Source of the DNA: Eubacteriales bacterium
GTDB lineage: Bacteria; Bacillota; Clostridia; Lachnospirales; Lachnospiraceae
Reading direction: 5' to 3'
DNA: 35,329 nucleotides
Assembly: GCA_030524225.1 (NCBI GenBank)
Contig: JAUNGV010000025.1
Coordinates: 1 to 35,329 of the forward strand
Below the pieces are notes generated by a model, which saw only the letters and a program-made list of their open reading frames with translations, was not told the origin of the DNA and did not search any database. Shown piece after piece: positions 1 to 6,616 of the stretch. Within the stretch, counting starts at the first letter, position 1, and each line of letters begins with the position of its first letter. A program made the translations under genes and the position numbers.

Positions 1-32
1 CGGTACGCTACCCCTCCACGGGGCGCATACCG
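1..32. repeat. GC-rich inverted repeat at the left edge
   Basis: The arms CGGTACGCTACCCC and GGGGCGCATACCG pair around TCCAC with minor mismatches. On the plus strand the hairpin is followed by CCTTTTCTTGTT, an interrupted T-tract, so it could terminate a gene lying left of the window. It could equally be a REP-like palindrome. A second small hairpin (CAGCCC-TCG-GGGCTG-like, about 49-61) follows it. Nothing else is recognisable in 1-104. Confidence 0.5.
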
Positions 33-104
33 CCTTTTCTTGTTATCCAGCCCTCGGGCTGTATCGATTGAGCAAAAGTCAGCGTGGGTTTTGATGTGGT
101 ATCT

Positions 105-233
105 TTAACTAAGTGAAACTCCTAACTCCCATTTTGAAATTGTCTGGCGTGTGACGTTCAGTTTTTCAGCAAGTGCTTCCTGAGAGAGGCCGTGCTGTTT
201 TCTTAATTTTTGTATTTTCTCTCCAAGTGTCAT
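105..233 (-). pseudogene. Truncated XRE-family (HTH_3) transcriptional regulator
   Basis: From the ATG at 233-231 the reading frame encodes 42 residues that start MTLGEKIQKLRKQHGLSQEA and end WELGVSLS before a TAA. This covers almost a complete Cro/cI helix-turn-helix: GLSQEALAEKLNVTRQTIS is the turn and recognition helix, and SKWE is the usual tail. Full proteins of this family continue with PDIDKL-type residues and a C-terminal region. Here the frame stops right after the HTH. A GGAGG box lies 9 bases upstream of this ATG, so the native start looks intact. The open frame extends upstream to 542, but that part is low-complexity and has no family signature, so I excluded it. Beyond the stop lies only hairpin-rich DNA, which suggests the 3' end was lost by rearrangement. 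A functional minimal HTH peptide cannot be excluded. Confidence 0.7.
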
Positions 234-345
234 AGCAGGTTCCCTCCCGGAGCGGTGCGGCGGGCAGAGCTGTGTCCGCCGTCCGCAGCGACATTTTTGA
301 TTTGGTATGGCGGCCTGTGCCGGAGCGCGCCGCAATGATGGGAAT

Positions 346-377
346 ATCATAGCAGAGAAGGCGTTTTGATCCAGCAA
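346..377 (-). promoter_or_regulatory. Possible promoter of the XRE remnant (extended -10)
   Basis: Read on the minus strand, TGC-TATGAT (354-346) is an extended -10 element. The best -35 candidate, TTGCTG (377-372), is 20 bases away, which is longer than normal. The site lies about 110 bases upstream of the XRE start codon. It is weak and rests on motif resemblance only. Confidence 0.3.
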
Positions 378-393
378 CGTGTGCGGGAAGGGG

Positions 394-410
394 CGCAACG
401 AATCGTTGCG
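394..410. promoter_or_regulatory. Perfect 17-bp palindrome, candidate operator
   Basis: The sequence CGCAACGA-A-TCGTTGCG is perfectly symmetric about position 402. It lies just upstream of the possible promoter of the XRE remnant on the minus strand. Its size and symmetry suit a dimeric HTH regulator, but no regulator can be assigned. Confidence 0.4.
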
Positions 411-623
411 GCCGCGGTTTTCTGCGGTTTTGAGCAGTTCAGTCCGCGCCATTCGAGGGGGCGCGCTGCCGCGCTCTCCGCCGCTTCGCGGCTGCCTTTG
501 CTCATGATCGGGCGCTCCCTCAGCCGGAAGTAAGAGGCACAAATTCGTGTGGGAACGATTTTGCCCTGCTGTTCCCGGCTGGCTGAACTGTTGTCAAATA
601 TTTCTTAAAAAACAGAAAAGACA

Positions 624-676
624 TTGACAAAAACGTCAATATCTTTTTATAATGAATTTAGCGTGAACGTAAACGC
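624..676 (+). promoter_or_regulatory. Sigma-A promoter with two overlapping palindromes, upstream of GH120
   Basis: TTGACA (624-629) and TATAAT (648-653) are perfect consensus boxes separated by 18 bases. The -35 box is itself inside an inverted repeat, TTGAC-AAAAAC-GTCAA (624-639). A second palindrome, GCGTnnACGTnnACGC (661-676), covers the expected start of transcription. A repressor at either site would block RNA polymerase, so regulation by xylo-oligosaccharide availability is plausible. The regulator is not encoded in this window. The leader before the start codon is roughly 110 bases. Confidence 0.75.
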
Positions 677-770
677 AATAAAAACACGCTGATTTTTACG
701 GGAATAATGATCAAAATACAGACAAAACGCATAAACAGCATGCAAAAGCAAAAGACAGGGAGGGAAAACG

Positions 771-2780
771 ATGCTTATTTATGTTGATGCGAAAGCGGCG
801 AGAGAGGGAAACGGCAGCAAGGAAATGCCGTTCAAGCACATCAATGAGGCGGCGCAGATCGCGGTGCCGGGCGACGAGGTGCTGGTTGCGCCGGGCGTTT
901 ACCGGGAGTATGTGAATCCGAAGAACGGCGGTGAGGAGGACAACCGCATTGTGTACCGGAGCACGGAGCCGCTCGGAGCGGTGATCACGGGGGCGGAGCC
1001 GGTCAAATCCTGGGAGCCGTATCAGGATAAGGTCTGGGTCTGCCGGATCAACAACGGGGGCTTCGGCAGCTACAATCCGTACACGACGCTGGTGATGGGA
1101 GACTGGTATTTTGCTCCGCCGATCCGTCATACGGGCGCGGTCTATTTAAACGACAGGCATCTCTATGAGGCGCAGACGCTGGAAGAGTGTCTGGAAGGCG
1201 GCATTTATGAGCCGTCCTGGGAGCCGGAATACTCCGTGTACAAATGGTACACCGAGCAGGATGAGAGCACCAATGAAACCGTGATTTACGCGAATTTCCA
1301 GGGCGCGAATCCGAATGAGGAGAATGTCGAAATCAACGTACGGCGCAACTGCTTTATGCCCTCTGAGACGGGACGCTCCTATATCACCTTCAGCGGGTTC
1401 AATGTCAACAAGGCGGCGACGACGTGGGCGCCTCCGGCAGCGTATCAGGACGGCATGGTAGGACCGCACTGGTCCAAGGGCTGGATCATCGAGGACTGCG
1501 AGATCAGCAACAGCATGTGCGCGGGTATTTCCCTCGGCAAATATTACGATCCGGAAAACGATCACTACTTTACCAACAAGCATGTAAAGAGCCCGACCCA
1601 GATGGAGCGCGACGCGGTTTGCCGCGGACAGTATCACGGCTGGCTCAAGGAAAAGGTCGGCAGCCATATCGTCAGACGCTGCCATATCCATCACTGCGAG
1701 CAGGCCGGTATCGTGGGACGCATGGGCTGCGTGTTCAGCATTATTGAGGACAATCACATCCATCATATCAACAATATGCAGCAGCTGGGCGGTGCAGAGA
1801 TTGCGGGCATCAAGTTCCATGCGGCGATCGATGTGATTTTCCGCCGCAACCATATCCATCACAGCACGATGGGAATCTGGTGCGACTGGCAGGCACAGGG
1901 CACGCGGATTACGCAGAACCTGCTGCACGACAACATGAAGCCGGAGGGCGCAGGCTCGGCGCTGGGCGCGATGATGAGTCAGGACGTCTTCGTCGAGGTG
2001 GGACATGGCCCGACGCTGATCGACAACAATATCATGCTCTCCAAGGCGTCTGTCCGCATCGCGACAGAGGGAGTGGCCTGCGTACACAACCTGATTCTCG
2101 GCGCGTTTACGGCGGTCGGAGGCGGCACGGACAATGTGGTGGAGGGAGTGAACCAGCCCCGCTACACGCCGTATCACATCCGTCACCGCACAGAGGTCGC
2201 GGGCTTTATGTCGATCCTGCACGGCGACGACCGTTTCTACAACAACATTTTTGTACAGAACTGGCCGGTTGAGGAAGTGGAGGCCAAGGAGGACATGGGC
2301 TTTATGATGGCCGACAATCAGGAAGTCGGCACGGCGGTCTTTGACGAGTATCCGACGTACGACGAGTGGATCGCCCAGTTCGAGATGGACAAGCCCGCCG
2401 ATATGTTCAAACTGACGAAGTATCACTTTTCGCATCTGCCGGTTTGGGTGGAGGGCAACGCGTACTTCAACGGCGCGAAGGCCTGCAAAAACGAGAAGAA
2501 TCCGCAGGTGGACAGTGAGCACAAGGTGAGCGTGGAGCTTGTGGAGAAAGACGGGAAATATACGGTTCGCACGAACCTTTACGAGTTCCTCTCCGAAAAG
2601 GATGGAATCATCACAAGCGATATTCTGGGCTGCGCGTTTGAGCCGGAGGAGAGATTCGAGAATCCGGACGGCAGCGCGATCACGTTTGACAGCGACTATC
2701 TCGGAGAACACCGCGGCGTCGCAACGATTCCCGGACCCTTCGCATCGGCAGAGGCGGCGCAGAGAGAAGTGTGGGGATAA
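771..2780 (+). CDS. GH120 family beta-xylosidase (right-handed beta-helix)
   Basis: This 669-residue protein would release xylose from the non-reducing end of xylo-oligosaccharides. It has no signal peptide, so it probably acts in the cytosol on imported oligosaccharides. The family call rests on strong recalled similarity along its length to XylC of Thermoanaerobacterium saccharolyticum. Shared blocks include the N-terminal GDEVLVAPGVYREYV segment, YANFQGANPNEENVEINVRR, WAPPAA, WSKGWIIED and GTRITQNLL. The two catalytic acids of the family are present: Asp372 in WCDWQAQGTR and Glu409 in DVFVEVGHGP. About 14 extra residues (KPEGAGSALGAMMS) separate them compared with XylC. A GGGAGGG ribosome site precedes the ATG. 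It is a single-gene unit, with a strong promoter in front and a terminator behind. No transporter or xylose isomerase gene is nearby. It could hydrolyse another pentoside, but the family assignment is firm. Confidence 0.88.
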   Translation: MLIYVDAKAAREGNGSKEMPFKHINEAAQIAVPGDEVLVAPGVYREYVNPKNGGEEDNRIVYRSTEPLGAVITGAEPVKSWEPYQDKVWVCRINNGGFGSYNPYTTLVMGDWYFAPPIRHTGAVYLNDRHLYEAQTLEECLEGGIYEPSWEPEYSVYKWYTEQDESTNETVIYANFQGANPNEENVEINVRRNCFMPSETGRSYITFSGFNVNKAATTWAPPAAYQDGMVGPHWSKGWIIEDCEISNSMCAGISLGKYYDPENDHYFTNKHVKSPTQMERDAVCRGQYHGWLKEKVGSHIVRRCHIHHCEQAGIVGRMGCVFSIIEDNHIHHINNMQQLGGAEIAGIKFHAAIDVIFRRNHIHHSTMGIWCDWQAQGTRITQNLLHDNMKPEGAGSALGAMMSQDVFVEVGHGPTLIDNNIMLSKASVRIATEGVACVHNLILGAFTAVGGGTDNVVEGVNQPRYTPYHIRHRTEVAGFMSILHGDDRFYNNIFVQNWPVEEVEAKEDMGFMMADNQEVGTAVFDEYPTYDEWIAQFEMDKPADMFKLTKYHFSHLPVWVEGNAYFNGAKACKNEKNPQVDSEHKVSVELVEKDGKYTVRTNLYEFLSEKDGIITSDILGCAFEPEERFENPDGSAITFDSDYLGEHRGVATIPGPFASAEAAQREVWG

Positions 2781-2870
2781 CACGGAAACTGCGGAAAAAG
2801 CAGAGAAGAAACGAAAGAGAAAGCGACAAAAGGGGCACAGAGAAGGCAGCAGGGGAGAAGACAGAATGTG

Positions 2871-2900
2871 GCAGGCAGTCCGAAAGGGCTGCCTGCTTTT
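2871..2900 (+). terminator. Rho-independent terminator
   Basis: An 11-bp stem (GCAGGCAGTCC / GGGCTGCCTGC, one T-G pair) with a GAAA tetraloop is followed by TTTTG. It separates the xylosidase from the polysaccharide locus. Confidence 0.88.
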
Positions 2901-2927
2901 GTCACGGGGATCGGTAAGATCGCTATG

Positions 2928-2954
2928 TTCTTACGGATTGTTTTGCAGTATACT
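2928..2954 (+). promoter_or_regulatory. Possible promoter of the polysaccharide locus
   Basis: TATACT (2949-2954) is a good -10 element about 48 bases before the ATG of the first glycosyltransferase. The -35 region is poor: TTCTTA at 2928-2933 gives a 15-base spacer. The position, between a terminator and the first gene, supports a promoter here even though the boxes are weak. Confidence 0.35.
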
Positions 2955-3001
2955 GAATCGGATGGAAAAGCTGACTTTTGCGGAAAGGTGGTCTGCGTAC
3001 C

Positions 3002-4339
3002 ATGTACGAGAGAATTTACGTCTGCCATACGTATTATCATGTCTATATTGCCTGCCTGAAGGAACTGATGCGGCGGAAGGCGTGCGGTGAAGGCAGGGCG
3101 GAGATTGCGGAGGCATCTCTCGTCCTCTCGACGATGTCGAATGATTTTAAGGAACTGCCGGAGCGGGCGCGGCGGTGCGGTCTGTTTGCCGAGGTGTTTC
3201 TGTTCGAGGAGAAGGAGGATACCTTTTTCCCGGAACTGAAACCGCTGCGGACAGACACGGGGAATCTGGCCAGAAATATGGTGAACCGGATGGTATTCCT
3301 GCGCCGTTTTGCCGCGTTGGAGGCTCCGTTTGTGCCGGTGGATTTCAGAGCATACCGGGATATTTATGTATTCTGCGACTCTGATCCGATCGGGTATTAT
3401 CTCTCGGCCAACCGGATCCGCTACCACGCGTTGGAGGACGGGCTTGACTGCCTCAAATATTACGATACGGCGCGCTATGATAACCGGGGACATTTTGAGT
3501 TCAAGGCGTGGATGGCGCGGATGGGTCTGATTTTTATCCAGAACGGATACGGGAAATACTGTATCGATATGGAGGTCAATGATATTGACGCGCTGCAGTT
3601 TCCGGGGCCGGGAGCGCACACGGATCGTGCGGCTCGCCGGAAGGAACGGGACGGCAGAAGGGGAAAGTGCGTCGGCAAAGAGGGGGCAGAGGCGAGTCGG
3701 GATACCGGAAAAGGCGCAGAGGGGTCGGAGATGCACCGCGTCGGCAAATATGTGGAGAGCAGCCGGGAGGCGATGGTATCTCGGCTGACCCAGGAGGACA
3801 AGAATCTGCTGACGGAACTCTTTATTGCAAATCTCGCAGAATTGCAAACTACGCTGGCTACGGGAGGGCTTCTGGAATGCGGCGCGCGGGGCGCGGGAGA
3901 ACCGGCGGAAGCGCGGGGGACGGAAGAATTGACGGCGGATGGGCAGGATACAGGAGAATCGGCTGTGGGAGTCCGCAGGAAACCTGTCGTGCTGGTTCTC
4001 TCGGAGCCGCTCTGTGATCTGGAGACGAGGAAGCGGCTGTTTATGGATCTGATCAGAGAGAACGGAACCGTAGATGGCAGAGAGGCGCAGGTCGTGATCA
4101 AACCTCATCCGCGGGATGTCCTCGATTACCGGAAGGAGTTCTCGGACTATCTGATTCTCGATCCTTTCTTCCCGATGGAGATTCTGAATTTCGTCGAGGG
4201 GCTGTGGTTCGATAAGGTGGTGACTGTTTACACTGTGCCGTCCTCTATTCACTGTGCAGGGGAAAAGGTGTATCTGGGGGACGATTTCATGGACCGCTAC
4301 GAGGCGCCGGAGATTCACCGGCAGAATGAGCAGATCTGA
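3002..4339 (+). CDS. GT52/polysialyltransferase-like glycosyltransferase
   Basis: This 445-residue protein is probably a soluble or peripheral GT-B glycosyltransferase that extends the surface glycan. The N-terminus (RIYVCHTYYHVYIACLKE) and a later LSTMSNDF segment resemble the start of LOS sialyltransferase-like (GT52) proteins. IKPHPRD at 366-372 matches the HP motif of bacterial sialyl- and polysialyltransferases. The family fit is by motif resemblance, and the donor may not be sialic acid. Two stretches (about residues 201-250 and 293-327) are rich in Gly, Ala, Arg and Glu and look like disordered insertions. I chose the ATG at 3002 because AAAGGTGG lies just upstream; a TTG at 2978 would add eight residues. 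It is the first gene of the locus. Confidence 0.6.
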   Translation: MYERIYVCHTYYHVYIACLKELMRRKACGEGRAEIAEASLVLSTMSNDFKELPERARRCGLFAEVFLFEEKEDTFFPELKPLRTDTGNLARNMVNRMVFLRRFAALEAPFVPVDFRAYRDIYVFCDSDPIGYYLSANRIRYHALEDGLDCLKYYDTARYDNRGHFEFKAWMARMGLIFIQNGYGKYCIDMEVNDIDALQFPGPGAHTDRAARRKERDGRRGKCVGKEGAEASRDTGKGAEGSEMHRVGKYVESSREAMVSRLTQEDKNLLTELFIANLAELQTTLATGGLLECGARGAGEPAEARGTEELTADGQDTGESAVGVRRKPVVLVLSEPLCDLETRKRLFMDLIRENGTVDGREAQVVIKPHPRDVLDYRKEFSDYLILDPFFPMEILNFVEGLWFDKVVTVYTVPSSIHCAGEKVYLGDDFMDRYEAPEIHRQNEQI

Positions 4340-4372
4340 GTTCGTCCCGTGAAGAGTGGGAAGGCAAAAGGC

Positions 4373-4433
4373 AGGCGGACACCGCAGCCCGCATGGGGAA
4401 TGCAGAGGGGAGGCGGACGCTGCAGTCCGTGCG
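4373..4433 (+). repeat. Short imperfect direct repeat (2 copies)
   Basis: A unit of about 23 bases beginning AGGCGGAC and containing GCAG-CCG occurs at 4373-4395 and again at 4411-4433, with a few transitions. It lies between the GT52-like gene and the next promoter. No terminator with a clear T-tract is visible in 4340-4478. Confidence 0.5.
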
Positions 4434-4478
4434 TTTGCGGAGCAGGAATGGGAAGCGGGCGCGGGCGCGCAGGAATAG

Positions 4479-4508
4479 TTGGTAGTATAGAATAGAATTT
4501 GCTATAAT
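4479..4508 (+). promoter_or_regulatory. Sigma-A promoter upstream of the ABC flippase
   Basis: TTGGTA (4479-4484), an 18-base spacer and a perfect TATAAT (4503-4508) sit in an AT-rich island. This is likely the main promoter for the flippase and perhaps for the genes that follow. Confidence 0.7.
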
Positions 4509-4531
4509 AAAATATTATTTACGTCCGGCGG

Positions 4532-4558
4532 GGCTGTTTGCGGCAGGAGCAAACAGCC
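4532..4558 (+). other. Stable 5' leader hairpin before the ABC flippase
   Basis: GGCTGTTTGC (4532-4541) pairs perfectly with GCAAACAGCC (4549-4558) around a 7-base loop, within the roughly 95-base leader. There is no T-tract, so it is not a simple terminator. It may stabilise the mRNA or bind a regulator. I recognise no riboswitch class. Confidence 0.55.
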
Positions 4559-4608
4559 GGAAGCAGGTCCGCAGACAAATTCTACAGAAGGAATAGGAAC
4601 AAGGCTAT

Positions 4609-6363
4609 ATGGGAAAAATGATCAAGAAACTCAGCGTTCTGCTGGACTCAAAGCAGAAAGCAAAGATGATCGGCATGCTCGTTCTGATGCTGATCAGCGG
4701 CATTCTGGAGACGCTTGGCATTACGCTGATTGTGCCGGTGCTGATGGTGCTGATCGATCCTTCGGCGATTGACGCGAACAGCTATCACATGGGTGATCTC
4801 TACCATCTCCTCCATATGGAGAGCGTGACGCAGTTTGCGGTTGTGATGATGGTTTCCATTGTTGTGGTGTTTGTTGTCAAGAATGTCTTCCTCTACGTCA
4901 CGAACGTGGTGAGGCTGCGGTTTATTTACACGAATCAGTTCGATACGAGCAACCGCATGATGATTAATTTCATGAAGCGGCCCTACGAGTATTACCTGAA
5001 TGCGGACACTTCCATCATCCAGCGAAACATCACTTCTGACATCAACAATGTCTATGCCCTGATCCTCACGCTCCTGCAGCTCGTCTCCGAGGTGATTGTA
5101 TTCGTCTGCATGGTGGTGATTCTCTTCTATTTCAATGCCAGAATGATTCTGACGATCGCGGCGCTTCTGATCGTGGTGCTGATGGTGATCAAGTGGCTGA
5201 TCAAACCGACGATGATCCGGGCGGGCAAGGACAATCAGGACTATTACAGCGGCCTGTACAAGTGGATCGAGGAGTCCGTGATGGGAATCAAGGAGATCAA
5301 GATCGCGGGCAGGGAGAATTACTTTATCAACGAGTATGCCAAATGCGGCGCGGGCTACGTCAACGCGGTGCAGAAATACAATCTGTATAATTCCACGCCG
5401 CGTCTTCTGATCGAGACGGTGTGCGTCGCGGGACTGGTCGCCTATATGCTGGTGATGATTCTCTCGGGAGCGCCGTCTGAGGATATGATTACGGCGCTGG
5501 GCGTCTTTGCGCTGGCGGCGGCCAGACTGCTGCCCTCGGCGAACCGGATCAATAATTTCCAGACGTCGGTGGCGTATTTCGAGCCGTTCCTCGACAATGT
5601 GAGCGAGAATCTGCAGGAGGAGATTCACGATAAGAATATCTCCTACAACGCGGCGGATTACCGGAAAAAGGTGGAGGTGAACAAGCTCCCCGTTGAAAAG
5701 GAGATTCGCCTGCAGAATATCACTTACGTCTATCCGAACACAGACGTCTGCATTTTCCGGCATGCGGATATGGTGATCCCGGTCGGAAAATCGGTGGGCA
5801 TTGTCGGAACTTCCGGCGCGGGCAAGACGACGATTGTGGATATTATGCTGGGGCTTCTTGAGATCCGCGAGGGGGCGATCCTGGCCGACGGCGTCGAGGT
5901 GCGGGATCATTATCAGGAGTGGCTGAAAAATATCGGTTATATTCCGCAGTCTATTTTCATGCTCGATACGACGATCCGCAAAAATGTGGCGTTTGGCTGC
6001 GCGGATGAGGATATCGATGACGGGAAGGTGTGGCGCGCGCTGAAGGAGGCGCAGCTCGACGAGCATGTGCGCTCGCTTCCGGACGGGCTGGATACGCAGA
6101 TCGGAGAGCGTGGTATCCGCCTCTCCGGTGGACAGCGCCAGAGGATCGGCATTGCGAGAGCGCTTTTTGAAGATCCGGAAGTTCTGGTGCTCGATGAGGC
6201 GACCTCTGCGCTGGACAATGAGACGGAGGCGGCGATTATGGATTCCATCAACCGGCTGCATGGCCGCAAGACGCTTATTATTATTGCCCACCGTCTGCAG
6301 ACGATCGAGAAGTGTGACCTCGTTTACCGCGTCAGGGACGCGGGGATTGTGAGGGAAAGGTAG
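4609..6363 (+). CDS. PglK-like ABC transporter (lipid-linked oligosaccharide flippase)
   Basis: This 584-residue half-transporter carries a membrane domain fused to an ATPase and should act as a homodimer. Residues about 20-310 hold the membrane helices. The nucleotide-binding domain has Walker A GTSGAGKTT (400-408), the signature LSGGQRQR (505-512), Walker B VLVLDEATSALD (525-536) and the switch His561 in IIAHR. Length and layout match PglK/WlaB-type flippases, which move undecaprenyl-pyrophosphate-linked oligosaccharides across the membrane. The surrounding PglF-, PglE-, PglC- and PglA-like genes support that role, and no Wzx gene is present in the window. It is preceded by a clear promoter and GGAATAGGAACAAGG ribosome-binding sequence. 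A peptide or lipid exporter role is possible but less consistent with the context. Confidence 0.82.
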   Translation: MGKMIKKLSVLLDSKQKAKMIGMLVLMLISGILETLGITLIVPVLMVLIDPSAIDANSYHMGDLYHLLHMESVTQFAVVMMVSIVVVFVVKNVFLYVTNVVRLRFIYTNQFDTSNRMMINFMKRPYEYYLNADTSIIQRNITSDINNVYALILTLLQLVSEVIVFVCMVVILFYFNARMILTIAALLIVVLMVIKWLIKPTMIRAGKDNQDYYSGLYKWIEESVMGIKEIKIAGRENYFINEYAKCGAGYVNAVQKYNLYNSTPRLLIETVCVAGLVAYMLVMILSGAPSEDMITALGVFALAAARLLPSANRINNFQTSVAYFEPFLDNVSENLQEEIHDKNISYNAADYRKKVEVNKLPVEKEIRLQNITYVYPNTDVCIFRHADMVIPVGKSVGIVGTSGAGKTTIVDIMLGLLEIREGAILADGVEVRDHYQEWLKNIGYIPQSIFMLDTTIRKNVAFGCADEDIDDGKVWRALKEAQLDEHVRSLPDGLDTQIGERGIRLSGGQRQRIGIARALFEDPEVLVLDEATSALDNETEAAIMDSINRLHGRKTLIIIAHRLQTIEKCDLVYRVRDAGIVRER

Positions 6364-6365
6364 AA

Positions 6366-6393
6366 ACGAACTTTGTGAAGGACCAAAGTTCGT
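6366..6393. repeat. Palindrome ACGAACTTTG / CAAAGTTCGT
   Basis: A perfect 10-bp stem (6366-6375 with 6384-6393) and an 8-base loop begin three bases after the flippase stop codon. The right arm is also the left end of the 78-bp repeat copy that follows. It could stabilise the 3' end of the message; the following bases are not a T-tract. Confidence 0.75.
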
Positions 6394-6459
6394 ACCGGCG
6401 GCAAGCCGCCTGACGCTGGGCTGCAAAACACGCAGCCCTAGCTACGAACTTCGTGGGGA
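6382..6459. repeat. 78-bp structured repeat, copy A
   Basis: Copy A differs from copy B at three of 78 positions. It is bounded by inverted AAGTTCGTA / TACGAACTT arms. Inside are two further hairpins: GGCGGC-AA-GCCGCC (6397-6410) and GGGCTGC / GCAGCCC (6418-6438). The whole unit could therefore fold into a branched structure. It resembles REP/MITE-type intergenic elements and encodes nothing recognisable. Confidence 0.8.
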
Positions 6460-6492
6460 TCAAAGTTCGTACGAAGCAGCAGAGCTGCTTCG
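6443..6492. repeat. Linker palindromes between the two 78-bp copies
   Basis: TACGAACTT (6443-6451) pairs with AAGTTCGTA (6463-6471). It is immediately followed by CGAAGCAGC-AGA-GCTGCTTCG (6472-6492). This AAAGTT-GTA plus CGAAGC...GCTTCG arrangement recurs at 25619-25716 with a different stem interior. Confidence 0.75.
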
Positions 6493-6516
6493 GCAGTTGA
6501 AATAACATTTTATGGA

Positions 6517-6594
6517 ACCAAAGTTCGTACCGGCGGCAAGCCGCCTGACGCTGGGTTGCAAAATACGCAGCCCTGGCTACGAACTTCGTGGGGA
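6517..6594. repeat. 78-bp structured repeat, copy B
   Basis: This is the second copy of the unit at 6382-6459. It differs by C to T in the GGGCTGC arm, C to T in the loop and A to G after GCAGCCC. It ends 12 bases before the ribosome site of the acyltransferase gene. Confidence 0.8.
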
Positions 6595-6616
6595 ATATTC
6601 ATTTTGGAGGAATCGG

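Larger units (their letters stand above)
234..623. other. Intergenic region between the XRE remnant and the GH120 promoter
   Basis: No credible gene is visible here; frames on both strands are long only because the DNA is GC-rich. The stretch holds a perfect 17-bp palindrome at 394-410, a small hairpin GCCGC-TTC-GCGGC at 480-492, and a possible minus-strand promoter at 346-377. The last 80 bases become markedly AT-rich approaching the xylosidase promoter. Confidence 0.6.

Noticed and set aside
234-542. N-terminal extension of the XRE remnant frame on the minus strand
   Set aside because: It is low-complexity Arg/Pro/Ser-rich, has no family similarity, and a good GGAGG-ATG start exists at 233.
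1146-2783. Long minus-strand frame opposite the GH120 gene
   Set aside because: It is a shadow of the GC-rich coding strand. The translation is His/Arg/Val-rich without family motifs.
4532-4558. Riboswitch or terminator in the flippase leader
   Set aside because: It is a single hairpin without a T-tract or any recognisable riboswitch core, so only a plain leader hairpin is claimed.
4648-6426. Long minus-strand frame opposite the ABC flippase
   Set aside because: The plus strand shows all ATPase motifs; the minus translation is Arg/His-rich and meaningless.
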